Shown here piece by piece: positions 51,940 to 61,080 of a stretch of DNA of 64,000 nucleotides; position 1 is the stretch's first letter; each line of letters opens with the position of its first letter. A model generated the notes under the pieces. The model was not told the origin of the DNA and searched no databases. It was given only the letters and a program-made list of their open reading frames with translations. Location: positions 677,553 to 741,552 of the forward strand of contig CP058708.1 of assembly GCA_013414765.1 (NCBI GenBank), read 5' to 3'. The stretch is from Candidatus Accumulibacter cognatus (GTDB lineage: Bacteria; Pseudomonadota; Gammaproteobacteria; Burkholderiales; Rhodocyclaceae). Made by a program: the position numbers and the translations under genes.

Positions 51940-53097
51940 ATGTTCCTGCTGCGGCTGCTGCTGAAGAACGCCTTTCGTCACCAGTTGCGCACCGGCCTGA
52001 CGCTGATCGGACTGGTGGTGGCGATCTGCGCTTTCGGCCTCCTGCGCACCATCGTCGATGCCTGGTATGCCGGCGTCGAGGCCAGTTCGAGCACCCGCCT
52101 GGTGACGCGCAGCAGCATCTCGCTGACTTTCCAGTTGCCGCTCAACTACGCGCAGCGAATCCGCGCCGTCGAGGGCGTGCGCGCGCTCAGCTGGGCCAAC
52201 TGGTTCGGCGGGGTGTACATCACCGAGTGGAATTTCTTCCCGCAGTTCGCGATCGATCCGGCGAGCTATCTGGCACTCTACCCGGAGTATGTGATTGCCG
52301 ACGCCGACAGGCTCGCCTTCTTGCGTGATCGGCAGGGAGCGGTGGTCGGACGCGGGCTGGCCAGCAAGTTCGGTTGGCAGGTCGGCGACCCGATCCCCTT
52401 GCGCGGCACGATCTATCCGGGCACCTGGACCTTCACCCTGCGCGCGATCTACGACGGCGCGGACGCCAAGACCGACGAGAACCAGATGTTCGTGCACTGG
52501 GCGTTCATCAACGAATCGCTACGCCAGACCGCGCGCCAGCGTGCCGACGCCGTCGGCGTGTACATCGTCGGTATCGACGAACCGAACAACGCCGCCCTGA
52601 TCTCGCAACGCATCGACGCGCTGTTCGCCAATTCGCTGGCCGAAACGCTCAGCGAGACCGAAAAGGCGTTCCAGCTCAGTTTCGTGTCGATGAGCGAGGC
52701 GATCCTGGTGGCGATCCAGGCGGTGAGCCTGATCATTATCGTGATCATCATGGCGGTGATGGCCAACACCATGACGATGACCGCGCGCGAGCGGCTGGCG
52801 GAATACGCGACACTCAAGGCACTGGGCTTTCCGCCCGGCTTCGTCGTCGGTCTGCTGTATGGCGAAAGCCTGCTGATCGCCGGCCTCGGCGGCGTGCTTG
52901 GGGTCGCCGCGACGCTGCCGCTGTCGGCGGCCTTCGCGCAGGCAACCGGCACACTGTTTCCGGTGTTCCAGCTGTCCGCCCTGACGATGGGCCTGCAGTT
53001 GCTGGCCGCGGCGATCGTCGGCCTCGTCGCCGCCGCGTGGCCGGCGTGGCGGATGAGCCGGATCGACATTGTCGATGGCCTGCGGCATGTGGCGTAA
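51940..53097 (+). CDS. ABC exporter permease 1 (FtsX/MacB type)
   Basis: 385 residues: one N-terminal membrane helix (about 17-40), a large periplasmic domain, then three C-terminal helices ([59 protein letters not shown]), the FtsX arrangement. The cytoplasmic motif [20 protein letters not shown] contacts the ATPase. It starts 42 bases after the ATPase gene. It pairs with the next permease as a heterodimer. Confidence 0.9.
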   Translation: MFLLRLLLKNAFRHQLRTGLTLIGLVVAICAFGLLRTIVDAWYAGVEASSSTRLVTRSSISLTFQLPLNYAQRIRAVEGVRALSWANWFGGVYITEWNFFPQFAIDPASYLALYPEYVIADADRLAFLRDRQGAVVGRGLASKFGWQVGDPIPLRGTIYPGTWTFTLRAIYDGADAKTDENQMFVHWAFINESLRQTARQRADAVGVYIVGIDEPNNAALISQRIDALFANSLAETLSETEKAFQLSFVSMSEAILVAIQAVSLIIIVIIMAVMANTMTMTARERLAEYATLKALGFPPGFVVGLLYGESLLIAGLGGVLGVAATLPLSAAFAQATGTLFPVFQLSALTMGLQLLAAAIVGLVAAAWPAWRMSRIDIVDGLRHVA

Positions 53098-53174
53098 GTG
53101 GTCGTGAAGCGGGCGCTGCCTGGTCGCCTGGTGCCGGCTCGCGTGCGCCGCCCGCTGCACCCGCGGAGCACGCA

Positions 53175-54344
53175 GTGAAGGGCCTGCCGCTGGCCTACAT
53201 CGTACGCAACCTGTGGGTGCGCCGGGTGACCACCGTGCTCACCGCGCTCGGCATGGCGCTGGTGGTCTACGTCTTTGCGACGGTGCTGATGATGAGCGAA
53301 GGCATTCGCGCGACGCTGGTCGCCACCGGTCAGGCAGACAACGTCATCGTCCTGCGCAAGGGGGCCGGTGCCGAGATCAACAGCGCGGTCACTCGCGATC
53401 AGGCGGGAATCATCGAGACGCTGCCGGGAATCGCCCGCGACACATTGGGCCGCACGATGGTCAGCCGCGAGCCGGTGGTGCTGATCAATCTGCCCAAGCG
53501 TGGCAACGGTAAGCCGAGCAACGTCACCGTGCGCGGCACTTCGGAAATGGGCGGGGAACTGCGGCCGCAGGTGCGCATCAGCGAGGGCCGCATGTTCCGC
53601 CCAGGCACTTCCGAGATCGTCGCCGGCAGCGCCGTGGCGGCTGGCTTTCAGGGGGTCGGCCTGGGCCAGACGCTGCGCTTCGCCGGCCGCGACTGGCTCG
53701 TCGTCGGCATTGTCGACGCCGGCCGCAGCGGCTTCGACTCGGAACTCTGGGGCGATGGCGAACAGATGCTGCAGGCTTTCAGGCGAAACGCCTTTTCGAC
53801 CGTCGTGCTGCGTCTGGCCGATGTGGACGGCTTCGAGCACATCCGGAAAGCGCTCGAGGACGATCCCCGGCTGTCGCTCGAAGCCAAACCCGAACGTGTC
53901 TTCTATGCCGAGCAGAGCGAGGCGCTGGCGACCTTCATCCGCCTGCTCGGCACCGCCCTGGCCGCCATCTTCTCGATCGGCGCCGTGGTCGGCGCGATGA
54001 TCACGATGTTCGCCGCGGTGGCCGCGCGCACCGCCGAGATCGGCACCTTGCGGGCGCTTGGGTTCCGGCGCCGCGCCGTTCTACTGGCGTTTCTCGGCGA
54101 GTCGCTGCTGCTGGCGACGCTCGGCGGCGTGCTGGGGCTGGCGGGCGCGAGCGCGATGCAGGCGGTCGACATCTCGACGACGAACTTCCAGACTTTCGCC
54201 GAACTGGCTTTCCGTTTCGTCCTGACACCATCGATCGCCTTGCAGTCCATGGCTTTCGCGTTGGCGATGGGCGTCGTCGGCGGCTTCGTCCCGGCATGGC
54301 GCGCGGCACGTCTGGAGATCGCCGATTGCCTGCGGGCGGCTTGA
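53175..54344 (+). CDS. ABC exporter permease 2 (FtsX/MacB type)
   Basis: 389 residues from the GTG at 53175 (VKGLPLAYIVRNLWVRRVTT). The frame is open much further upstream but overlaps permease 1 in another frame, so the long form is rejected. One N-terminal helix, a periplasmic domain with GRMFRPGTSEIVAGSAVA, and three C-terminal helices with AARTAEIGTLRALGFRRRAV give the FtsX plan. It completes the four-gene exporter. The substrate is unknown. Confidence 0.9.
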   Translation: MKGLPLAYIVRNLWVRRVTTVLTALGMALVVYVFATVLMMSEGIRATLVATGQADNVIVLRKGAGAEINSAVTRDQAGIIETLPGIARDTLGRTMVSREPVVLINLPKRGNGKPSNVTVRGTSEMGGELRPQVRISEGRMFRPGTSEIVAGSAVAAGFQGVGLGQTLRFAGRDWLVVGIVDAGRSGFDSELWGDGEQMLQAFRRNAFSTVVLRLADVDGFEHIRKALEDDPRLSLEAKPERVFYAEQSEALATFIRLLGTALAAIFSIGAVVGAMITMFAAVAARTAEIGTLRALGFRRRAVLLAFLGESLLLATLGGVLGLAGASAMQAVDISTTNFQTFAELAFRFVLTPSIALQSMAFALAMGVVGGFVPAWRAARLEIADCLRAA

Positions 54345-54598
54345 ACAGGAATCCAGGCACGGAGCACCGGCGGTGGCAAGCCTCTGGAGGCCAACCAAGG
54401 CATCCACACCGAGCACGGCAAGGCCGAAGAAACGGCCCAGACGGTCGGCGGCAAGCGGTTGCTGCGGAACGGCTGTGTATTCGTAGCTCTAAACGTGCAA
54501 ACGTGATAGATCGGAGAGCAGCTTGTCTGAATCAAGAACTTTCCTTGAACGGACACGGCGGCAGCCGTCTGCCGCAGCGCCTGGTCCGGCGCGTGTCT
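54345..54598. other. Intergenic stretch after the exporter
   Basis: About 250 bases between convergent genes; no gene, strong hairpin or repeat was seen. Confidence 0.35.
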
Positions 54599-55795
<1,197 letters not shown>

Positions 55796-55836
55796 CTAGA
55801 CCACTCATGGAAATTGTAAGCGTCTCGTACCGCGGG

Positions 55837-56458
55837 TCAAGCCGTGAGAGATGGCCCCGTTTGTTTGGACAGAAAACCCGCTTTCATCAGTGGAGTCCTG
55901 CCGGGATAAAGAGCCTCGATCCCCATACGCGCCATCAGAGTGCCGATGGGTTTGCGCCCGGCCTGGAAACCCTCGGGGCGCAGCAGATCGCGCAACAGGC
56001 GGGTGCCGGCAAACGGGTGATCGGGAGGCCACTCGTCGATCCGGCGCATCAGCGCCAGATCCTCCGCCGGGACCTCGCGGGGCGTGTAGTAGGCGGTCGA
56101 ACGCGCCAGCCCGAACAGGGAGCACTGATGCACTACGGGAAGCTCGGGGTTACGGTCAATCATCGTGCGCTCAGCAAGCCCGCCTGGGTAAGCGCGTTTC
56201 TAACAGATCGTTTTCCAGCGTCAACGGGCCGATCTGGGCGTGCAGTTTCGTCAGTTCCGCACGGCTCGCGGGGCTTCCGGCGTCTCCAAATACCTGAACC
56301 GCACGCTCTGTCAGTGGCCGCTTCCCGTCCGTGATCGGATTCGGGTGAAGGTCATACTGCTGGGCTCACTCCGCCAGCGTCTTGTCGCTCTTCAGCGCTG
56401 CCAGTGCCACTTGCGCCTTGAATGCCGGGCTGGGGTTCCGCCTCGTCCTTCTTGCCAT
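55837..56458 (-). pseudogene. IS3-family transposase remnants (orfA and start of orfB)
   Basis: orfA starts at 56458 (MARRTRRNPSPAFKAQVALA) but meets a TGA after KSDKTLAE, then continues QQYDLHPNPITDGKRPL and later LENDLLETRL. orfB starts at 56163 (MIDRNPELPVVHQCSLFGLA) through ARSTAYYTPREVPAEDLALM, RRIDEWPPDHPFAGTRLLRD and stops at 55837 before the DDE core. Both pieces are typical of the IS3 superfamily. The element is truncated and dead. Confidence 0.85.
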
Positions 56459-56690
56459 GCACTTGCTCCTGGTGTGACTGCTTCCGCAGCCGTTCGAGGG
56501 GGCAAGGCTACCACTGATCCCGTTATCCGAATTTCCGGGGCTACCTCTGCTTCTGCGCTGTACGAAATTTCCGCGAAAGGCAGCTTGACCTGAGTAAGCG
56601 TCTTGGCGTACAACACTTTCAACGCGTCCTTACGGGCCGACTGTCCCGTTTGCCGTGAAATACCACAATGTCACCGAAAGGCCCTCAACG

Positions 56691-56990
56691 ATGAAGAAAT
56701 TTCTGCTAGGTGCTGTGATTGCAGCCTCGCCATGTCTTGCCAATGCTGTCGATATTAACGTCAATCTCGGCAACATGCGCGTCGAGGCACCAGGCGTTAC
56801 CGTAACCTTCGGCTCCCGCGACAATCGTGGCTATTACTGGGATGGTTACGAATACCGCGACCCTAAGTACTGGAAAGAACACAATGGCCCACGTGGCGAG
56901 AAGCACTACACTGGACGCGGCAACAATGGCGTCCCACACCAAGGTGGAGGACATTGTCCGCCGGGCCAGGCTAAGAAAGGCAATTGCTAA
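56691..56990 (+). CDS. Small periplasmic protein (DUF2502-like)
   Basis: 99 residues. A clear signal peptide (MKKFLLGAVIAASPCLANA) is followed by VDINVNLGNMRVEAPGVTVT and an aromatic, basic region DNRGYYWDGYEYRDPKYWKE, like E. coli YpeC/DUF2502 proteins. The ATG at 56691 has GAAAGG upstream; the frame is open to 56655. Function unknown; it stands alone between IS debris and decayed genes. Confidence 0.75.
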   Translation: MKKFLLGAVIAASPCLANAVDINVNLGNMRVEAPGVTVTFGSRDNRGYYWDGYEYRDPKYWKEHNGPRGEKHYTGRGNNGVPHQGGGHCPPGQAKKGNC

Positions 56991-57109
56991 GGCCACACTC
57001 CCCATGGGCTGGATGCCAGTTTTTTTGTCATCCGACCCATCCTCACAGAATTTCAATTGCCCATTGCACGTAGGCGGGACGATTTGCCTTCGGCCTGGCG
57101 CTGGTCTTG

Positions 57110-57765
57110 GCATCACGGCGCATCTTCCTGACGACCTTGTTGAAGGTCGCCATGCCGCCTGCGCCGCATCGGCACCGAGCACACGACCCTGGCCCATTCC
57201 GTCGCACACCTGGACAACCGGCACTCCGAGCCCACGCGCCACCGCCGTGGTGAAGAAGGCGTAGTAGTCATCCACCCGAGACGGCATGAAGTCCTGCGCA
57301 TCCTCGTCAAGCGGCGCTTACGGTTTGCCCTTGATCTAGTACGTTCCAGCCGAGATCAGGGCCGGCTGGATACCCTTGGCGGCAAAGGCCTGCGAGTAGT
57401 AGAAGTGCGCCTGCCAGACCCAGATCGATCCCACCTCGCCGCCTGGCATGACGTAGAACTCGGAAGCCGAGCAGCCGATCCAGCCAGTGCGCCGCGCTGG
57501 CCGCCAGGCTGTTGACAATGGCGCAGATCGGCTTCTTGCCGCGCGCTGTGAGAATCTCGTCCGCCAACTCAGACACCCCATAGACGCTTCCACCCGGACT
57601 GTCGATATCGATCAGGATCTGACTGACCGAATCATCGGCCAGCGCCTGGCGCAAGGCTGACGCGAACTGCTGCTTCCTGACACTCCCCGGCCCCAAGACA
57701 TCGTCGACCAGGTTGCCGCACTTCGTGACCACGCCGTACAGGGGCAGTACCTCCGTCACTGGAAA
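57110..57765 (-). pseudogene. Decayed S49 (SppA/phage-type) peptidase
   Basis: The first frame has VTEVLPLYGVVTKCGNLVDD, SQILIDIDSPGGSVYGVSEL and KPICAIVNSLAASAAHW, the Ser region of S49 peptidases. The next frame gives SASEFYVMPGGEVGSIWVW and AFAAKGIQPALISAGTY, then a stop. A third frame continues with SRVDDYYAFFTTAVARGLGV and VCDGMGQGRVLGADAA. Such proteins occur in prophages as prohead proteases. At least two frame breaks; the 5' end is fused to a MacB permease fragment. Confidence 0.75.
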
Positions 57766-57769
57766 CCAC

Positions 57770-58036
57770 CGTGGCCTCCTCGTCATCGTTGAACTGGCGG
57801 CCGGCGGCCAACTTCCAGTTGCCGGAATCAAGGTAATCGCTGGTCGTACCGCTGACCGTGGACGACCGGTTCTGCGTGCCGGCCACCCGCCCAGTGTCAC
57901 CATGGTGATCACCGCAGCCACGCCGATGACGATGCCGAGCACGGTCAGAAAGGAGCGCATCAATCAGATTGCGGTGGATCTCGCGCAGGGCGAGCAAGAG
58001 CGCGTTCAGCAACATGGTTCGGCAGCCGCCTGGCAT
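57770..58036 (-). pseudogene. Truncated MacB-type permease
   Basis: The start (MLLNALLLALREIHRN) overlaps the ATPase stop, as in intact MacB operons. Out of frame follows MMRSFLTVLGIVIGVAAVIT and MVTLGG, and in the first frame again GTTSDYLDSGNWKLAAGRQF. After about 85 codons the sequence switches to the S49 peptidase. Frameshift and truncation leave the neighbouring ATPase without a permease. Confidence 0.72.
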
Positions 58037-58716
58037 TTGTCGCTGGCGACCAGGCCATCGACAAAATGGACGATGCGTCGCGCGTAGGCCGCCATGTCCG
58101 GCTCGTGGGTCACCATGATCATCGTAATGCCATGGTCGCCATTCAGCTGGGTCAGCAGTTCCATGATTTCGTGGCTGCGCTTGCTGTCGAGGTTGCCCAT
58201 CGGTTCATCGGCCAGAAGTACCAGCGGATTGGTCACGATGGCACGGGCAATGGCAACGCGTTGCTGCTGGCCGCCGGACAATTCGGCTGGCGTGTGATGT
58301 TCCCAGCCGGCCAGCCCGACCTTGTCGAGCGCCGTCCGTGCCATGGCATGGCGCACTTCGGCCGGTTCGCCGCGATGAAGCAGCGGCAGTTCGACATTTT
58401 CCTGGGCCGAGGTACGCGCCAGCAGGTTGAAGCCCTGGAAGACGAATCCCAGGCGTTGCCGACGCAACAGGGCGCGCTGGTTGCGGTCGAGTTGCTCGAC
58501 GTTGATGCCGCGAAAAAGGTATTCGCTCGTGGTTGGCGTGTCGAGACAGCCGAGTAGATTCATCACCGTGGACTTGCCTGAACCCGAAGGCCCCATCACC
58601 GCCACAAAATCGCCTTCCGCGATACTCAGATCAACGCCGCACAGTGCCTGAAACGCTGCCTGGCCCTGACCGTAGGTCTTGGTAATGGCCCGCAATTCGA
58701 TCAGCGGCGCGCTCAT
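58006..58716 (-). CDS. MacB-type ABC ATPase, orphaned
   Basis: 236 residues from the ATG at 58716 (MSAPLIELRAITKTYGQG). Walker A GPSGSGKSTVMNLLGCLD, signature [15 protein letters not shown], Walker B VLLADEPMGNLDS, with Met in place of the usual Thr, and H-loop IMVTHEPDMA. The nucleotide-binding domain looks intact, but the permease downstream is broken and no adaptor is adjacent, so it is probably a relic of a MacAB exporter. Confidence 0.85.
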   Translation of the reverse strand: MSAPLIELRAITKTYGQGQAAFQALCGVDLSIAEGDFVAVMGPSGSGKSTVMNLLGCLDTPTTSEYLFRGINVEQLDRNQRALLRRQRLGFVFQGFNLLARTSAQENVELPLLHRGEPAEVRHAMARTALDKVGLAGWEHHTPAELSGGQQQRVAIARAIVTNPLVLLADEPMGNLDSKRSHEIMELLTQLNGDHGITMIMVTHEPDMAAYARRIVHFVDGLVASDKCQAAAEPCC

Positions 58717-58871
58717 GTCAGCGCCGACCATTGGCACTGTTACCAGTTTTCGCGCGTGTACCGGCGCGCATCACTTTATCGCTTCATGAAAGCTAGCAGC
58801 CTGTCGGACTTTACCCTTGCCGCCCGCTGAATATGCTACAATCATAGCTGTTCCAGGAACGGAGGTCCGGC

Positions 58872-60230
58872 ATGTCCCATTTCATCGTCACCGATCGCAA
58901 GACCGACTACCTGCTGCCGCCGTCACTCGACGATTGGTTGAACGAGGATCATTTGGCGCGATTCATTGTGGAGGTGATCGACTCGCTTGATTTGTCGAAG
59001 CTGACGCGGCAGTACGCTGGACGGGGATCGAAGGCGTACCATCCGGCGACGCTGCTGGCCATTCTGGTCTATGGCTACGCGACGGGTATTTTCTCCAGCC
59101 GCAGGCTGGAGCAGGCGACCTACGATTCGGTCGCCTTTCGCTACATTGCCGCCGGCAGCCATCCCGATCACGACAGCCTGGCGACGTTCCGCCGGCGTTT
59201 TCTGGAGGAACTGAGCGACTTGTTCGTGCAGGTTCTGGAGATGGCCCGGGAGATGAAGCTGCTGAAACTGGGCAATGTCTGTCTTGACGGCACGAAGATT
59301 CAGGCCAACGCCTCCCGCCACCGTGCGCTTTCGCACGGCCACATCGAAAAGCTGGAAGCGCAACTCAAGGCGGAGGTGCAGGAACTGTTCGCGCTGGCCG
59401 AACAGGCGGATCAGGCGGAGGTTCCGGACGGCGTCAGCCTGCCGGAAGAAATCAAGCGCCGCGAAGATCGGCTGGTGGCGATGGCGGCGGCCAAGGCGAA
59501 GATTGCGGCGCGGGCCGAGGAGCGCTATCAGCGAGAGAAGGCGCAGTACGACGAGAAGAGGGCGCGGCGCAAGGCGAAAGAAGAAGAGACCGGCAGGAAG
59601 TGGGGGGGCAGAGTGCCCAAAGCCCCCGAGCCCGGCGTACGGGACAGTGACCAGATCAATCTGACCGACGAAGAATCGCGCATCATGCCGGTGGCCGGTG
59701 GCGGCTTCGAGCAGGCGTACAACGCCCAGGCGGCGGTTGATCCCGCGACCCTGCTGGTGGTGGCGGTCGGCGTGACGCAAGCCCCCAACGACAAGGAGCA
59801 GGTCGAGCCGATGCTGGCGACGCTCCAGGCGCAGGCCGATGGGCTGGGTTCCGTGCACGGGATGATCGCCGACACGGGCTTCTACAGCGAGAAGAACATC
59901 AAGGCGTGCGAGGCGGCCGGCATCGTCCCCTTGATCGCGGTGGCGCGCGACGAGCATCATCCTGACTGGCGGGAGCGGCATAGCGAACCGGCCGCGCTAC
60001 CGGAGCATGCGACACCCGTGCAGGCCATGTCGCATCGTTTGAAGACCAGAGCGGGGCGAGCGCTCTATGCGTTGCGCAAGCAGACCGTCGAGCCGGTCTT
60101 CGGCATCATCAAGTCGGTCATGGGCTTTCGCCAGTTTTCCTTGCGGGGTTGGCAGAAGGTCACCGGGGAATGGACGCTGGTCTGCCTGGCGTGGAATTTG
60201 AAGCGCATGGCCAAGTTGCGCCCGCAGTAG
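58872..60230 (+). CDS. IS1182-family transposase
   Basis: 452 residues. N-terminal domain LPPSLDDWLNEDHLARFIVE and HPATLLAILVYGYATGIFSS; DDE core with NVCLDGTKIQANAS, MIADTGFYSEKN and EPVFGIIKSVMGFRQF. A charged coiled-coil insertion (about 165-260) is usual for the family. GGAGG lies at 58860-58864 before the ATG. No frame break, so it may be active. Confidence 0.94.
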   Translation: MSHFIVTDRKTDYLLPPSLDDWLNEDHLARFIVEVIDSLDLSKLTRQYAGRGSKAYHPATLLAILVYGYATGIFSSRRLEQATYDSVAFRYIAAGSHPDHDSLATFRRRFLEELSDLFVQVLEMAREMKLLKLGNVCLDGTKIQANASRHRALSHGHIEKLEAQLKAEVQELFALAEQADQAEVPDGVSLPEEIKRREDRLVAMAAAKAKIAARAEERYQREKAQYDEKRARRKAKEEETGRKWGGRVPKAPEPGVRDSDQINLTDEESRIMPVAGGGFEQAYNAQAAVDPATLLVVAVGVTQAPNDKEQVEPMLATLQAQADGLGSVHGMIADTGFYSEKNIKACEAAGIVPLIAVARDEHHPDWRERHSEPAALPEHATPVQAMSHRLKTRAGRALYALRKQTVEPVFGIIKSVMGFRQFSLRGWQKVTGEWTLVCLAWNLKRMAKLRPQ

Positions 60231-60252
60231 AGAAAAACGAGGAAAAAACCTC

Positions 60253-60288
60253 AAAAAGGCCGGAAAATCGACAAATTCCGGCCTTTTT
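60253..60288 (+). terminator. Strong terminator inside the IS1182 element
   Basis: A 13-bp perfect stem, AAAAAGGCCGGAA (60253-60265) and TTCCGGCCTTTTT (60276-60288), 22 bases after the transposase stop. Its T-rich end gives efficient termination in either direction. Confidence 0.88.
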
Positions 60289-60372
60289 CATGCCGAAAAG
60301 TAAAATTTGTCGGTTTCCCGGGCGCCAAGTCCGACAGGCTGCTAGAGTACCAACTGCCACCAGGGCGTCTCG

Positions 60373-61080
60373 TCAGAGGTCCAACTCAGCGCCGCGAGCC
60401 CTGAGCCATTCCTTCTTTTCCCGATAATCCGGCAACACCTTGTCCACTTCGTTCCAGAACGCGTCCGAGTGGTCGCGGTAGTGCAGGTGGCACAGTTCGT
60501 GGACGATGATGTAGTCGAGGATAGTCAGCGGGGCCATGAGGCATTTCCAGTGAAAATGCAGATCTCCATTCTTGGTACACGACGCCCACCGGTAGCCCAG
60601 ATCCTTTATCCGAATATCGCCTGCCTTCACGCCAACCCTGGCTGCGAAGTACGTCACTCGCTTCTGAATCCGGGGCAAACCCTTGCTCTTGTAGAATGAC
60701 TCGAAGACTTGATGAGCGGCATTCGGGCCGTCACGCTCGATAACCTCGCGCAACAGGCAGAACCGGCCGTCTTTCAACTTGAGAGGTTCGTCTTGTTCAG
60801 ACACCAACTGCAGCCGGTAGTGACTGCCCAAGTAGAAGAATGTCTCGCCACTGACCCATTCGCGCGTTACGCGAGTGGCGTTGAGATCACGCCATTCAGC
60901 CAGATTGCGGTAGATCCACATCCGCTTGCTGAGCACGGTTTCGTCCACTTGCTCGGGCGTCATCCGCAGTGGTGGGCGAACGGTGATGATGCCATCGCGC
61001 TCGATCACGATATCCGCGGTCTGCCGGTCTGAGCCCGGCAATAACTGGTAGTGAATGTCACGCACCTGACGGAGCTGCAT
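60373..61080 (-). CDS. YgjP-type (M48-like) metallopeptidase beside HsdR
   Basis: 235 residues with the zinc motif IIVHELCHLHYRDHSDAFW and the upstream RWASCTKNGDLHFHWKCLMA block typical of YgjP/DUF45 proteins. The ATG at 61080 overlaps the HsdR stop as TGATG, so translation is coupled; a GTG at 61083 is the alternative. YgjP genes often follow type I restriction genes; the role there is unknown. Confidence 0.88.
   Translation of the reverse strand: MQLRQVRDIHYQLLPGSDRQTADIVIERDGIITVRPPLRMTPEQVDETVLSKRMWIYRNLAEWRDLNATRVTREWVSGETFFYLGSHYRLQLVSEQDEPLKLKDGRFCLLREVIERDGPNAAHQVFESFYKSKGLPRIQKRVTYFAARVGVKAGDIRIKDLGYRWASCTKNGDLHFHWKCLMAPLTILDYIIVHELCHLHYRDHSDAFWNEVDKVLPDYREKKEWLRARGAELDL

Larger units (their letters stand above)
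58797..60341 (+). mobile_element. Complete IS1182-family insertion sequence
   Basis: Perfect 15-bp inverted repeats CAGCCTGTCGGACTT (58797-58811) and complement (60327-60341), flanked by the palindromic 4-bp duplication CTAG (58793-58796, 60342-60345). Length 1545 bp with one intact transposase gene and a strong terminator near the right end. Confidence 0.94.

Noticed and set aside
52374-54344. 656-residue extended frame for the second permease
   Set aside because: The first 267 codons overlap permease 1 and encode Arg-rich nonsense; a normal FtsX-type start exists at 53175.
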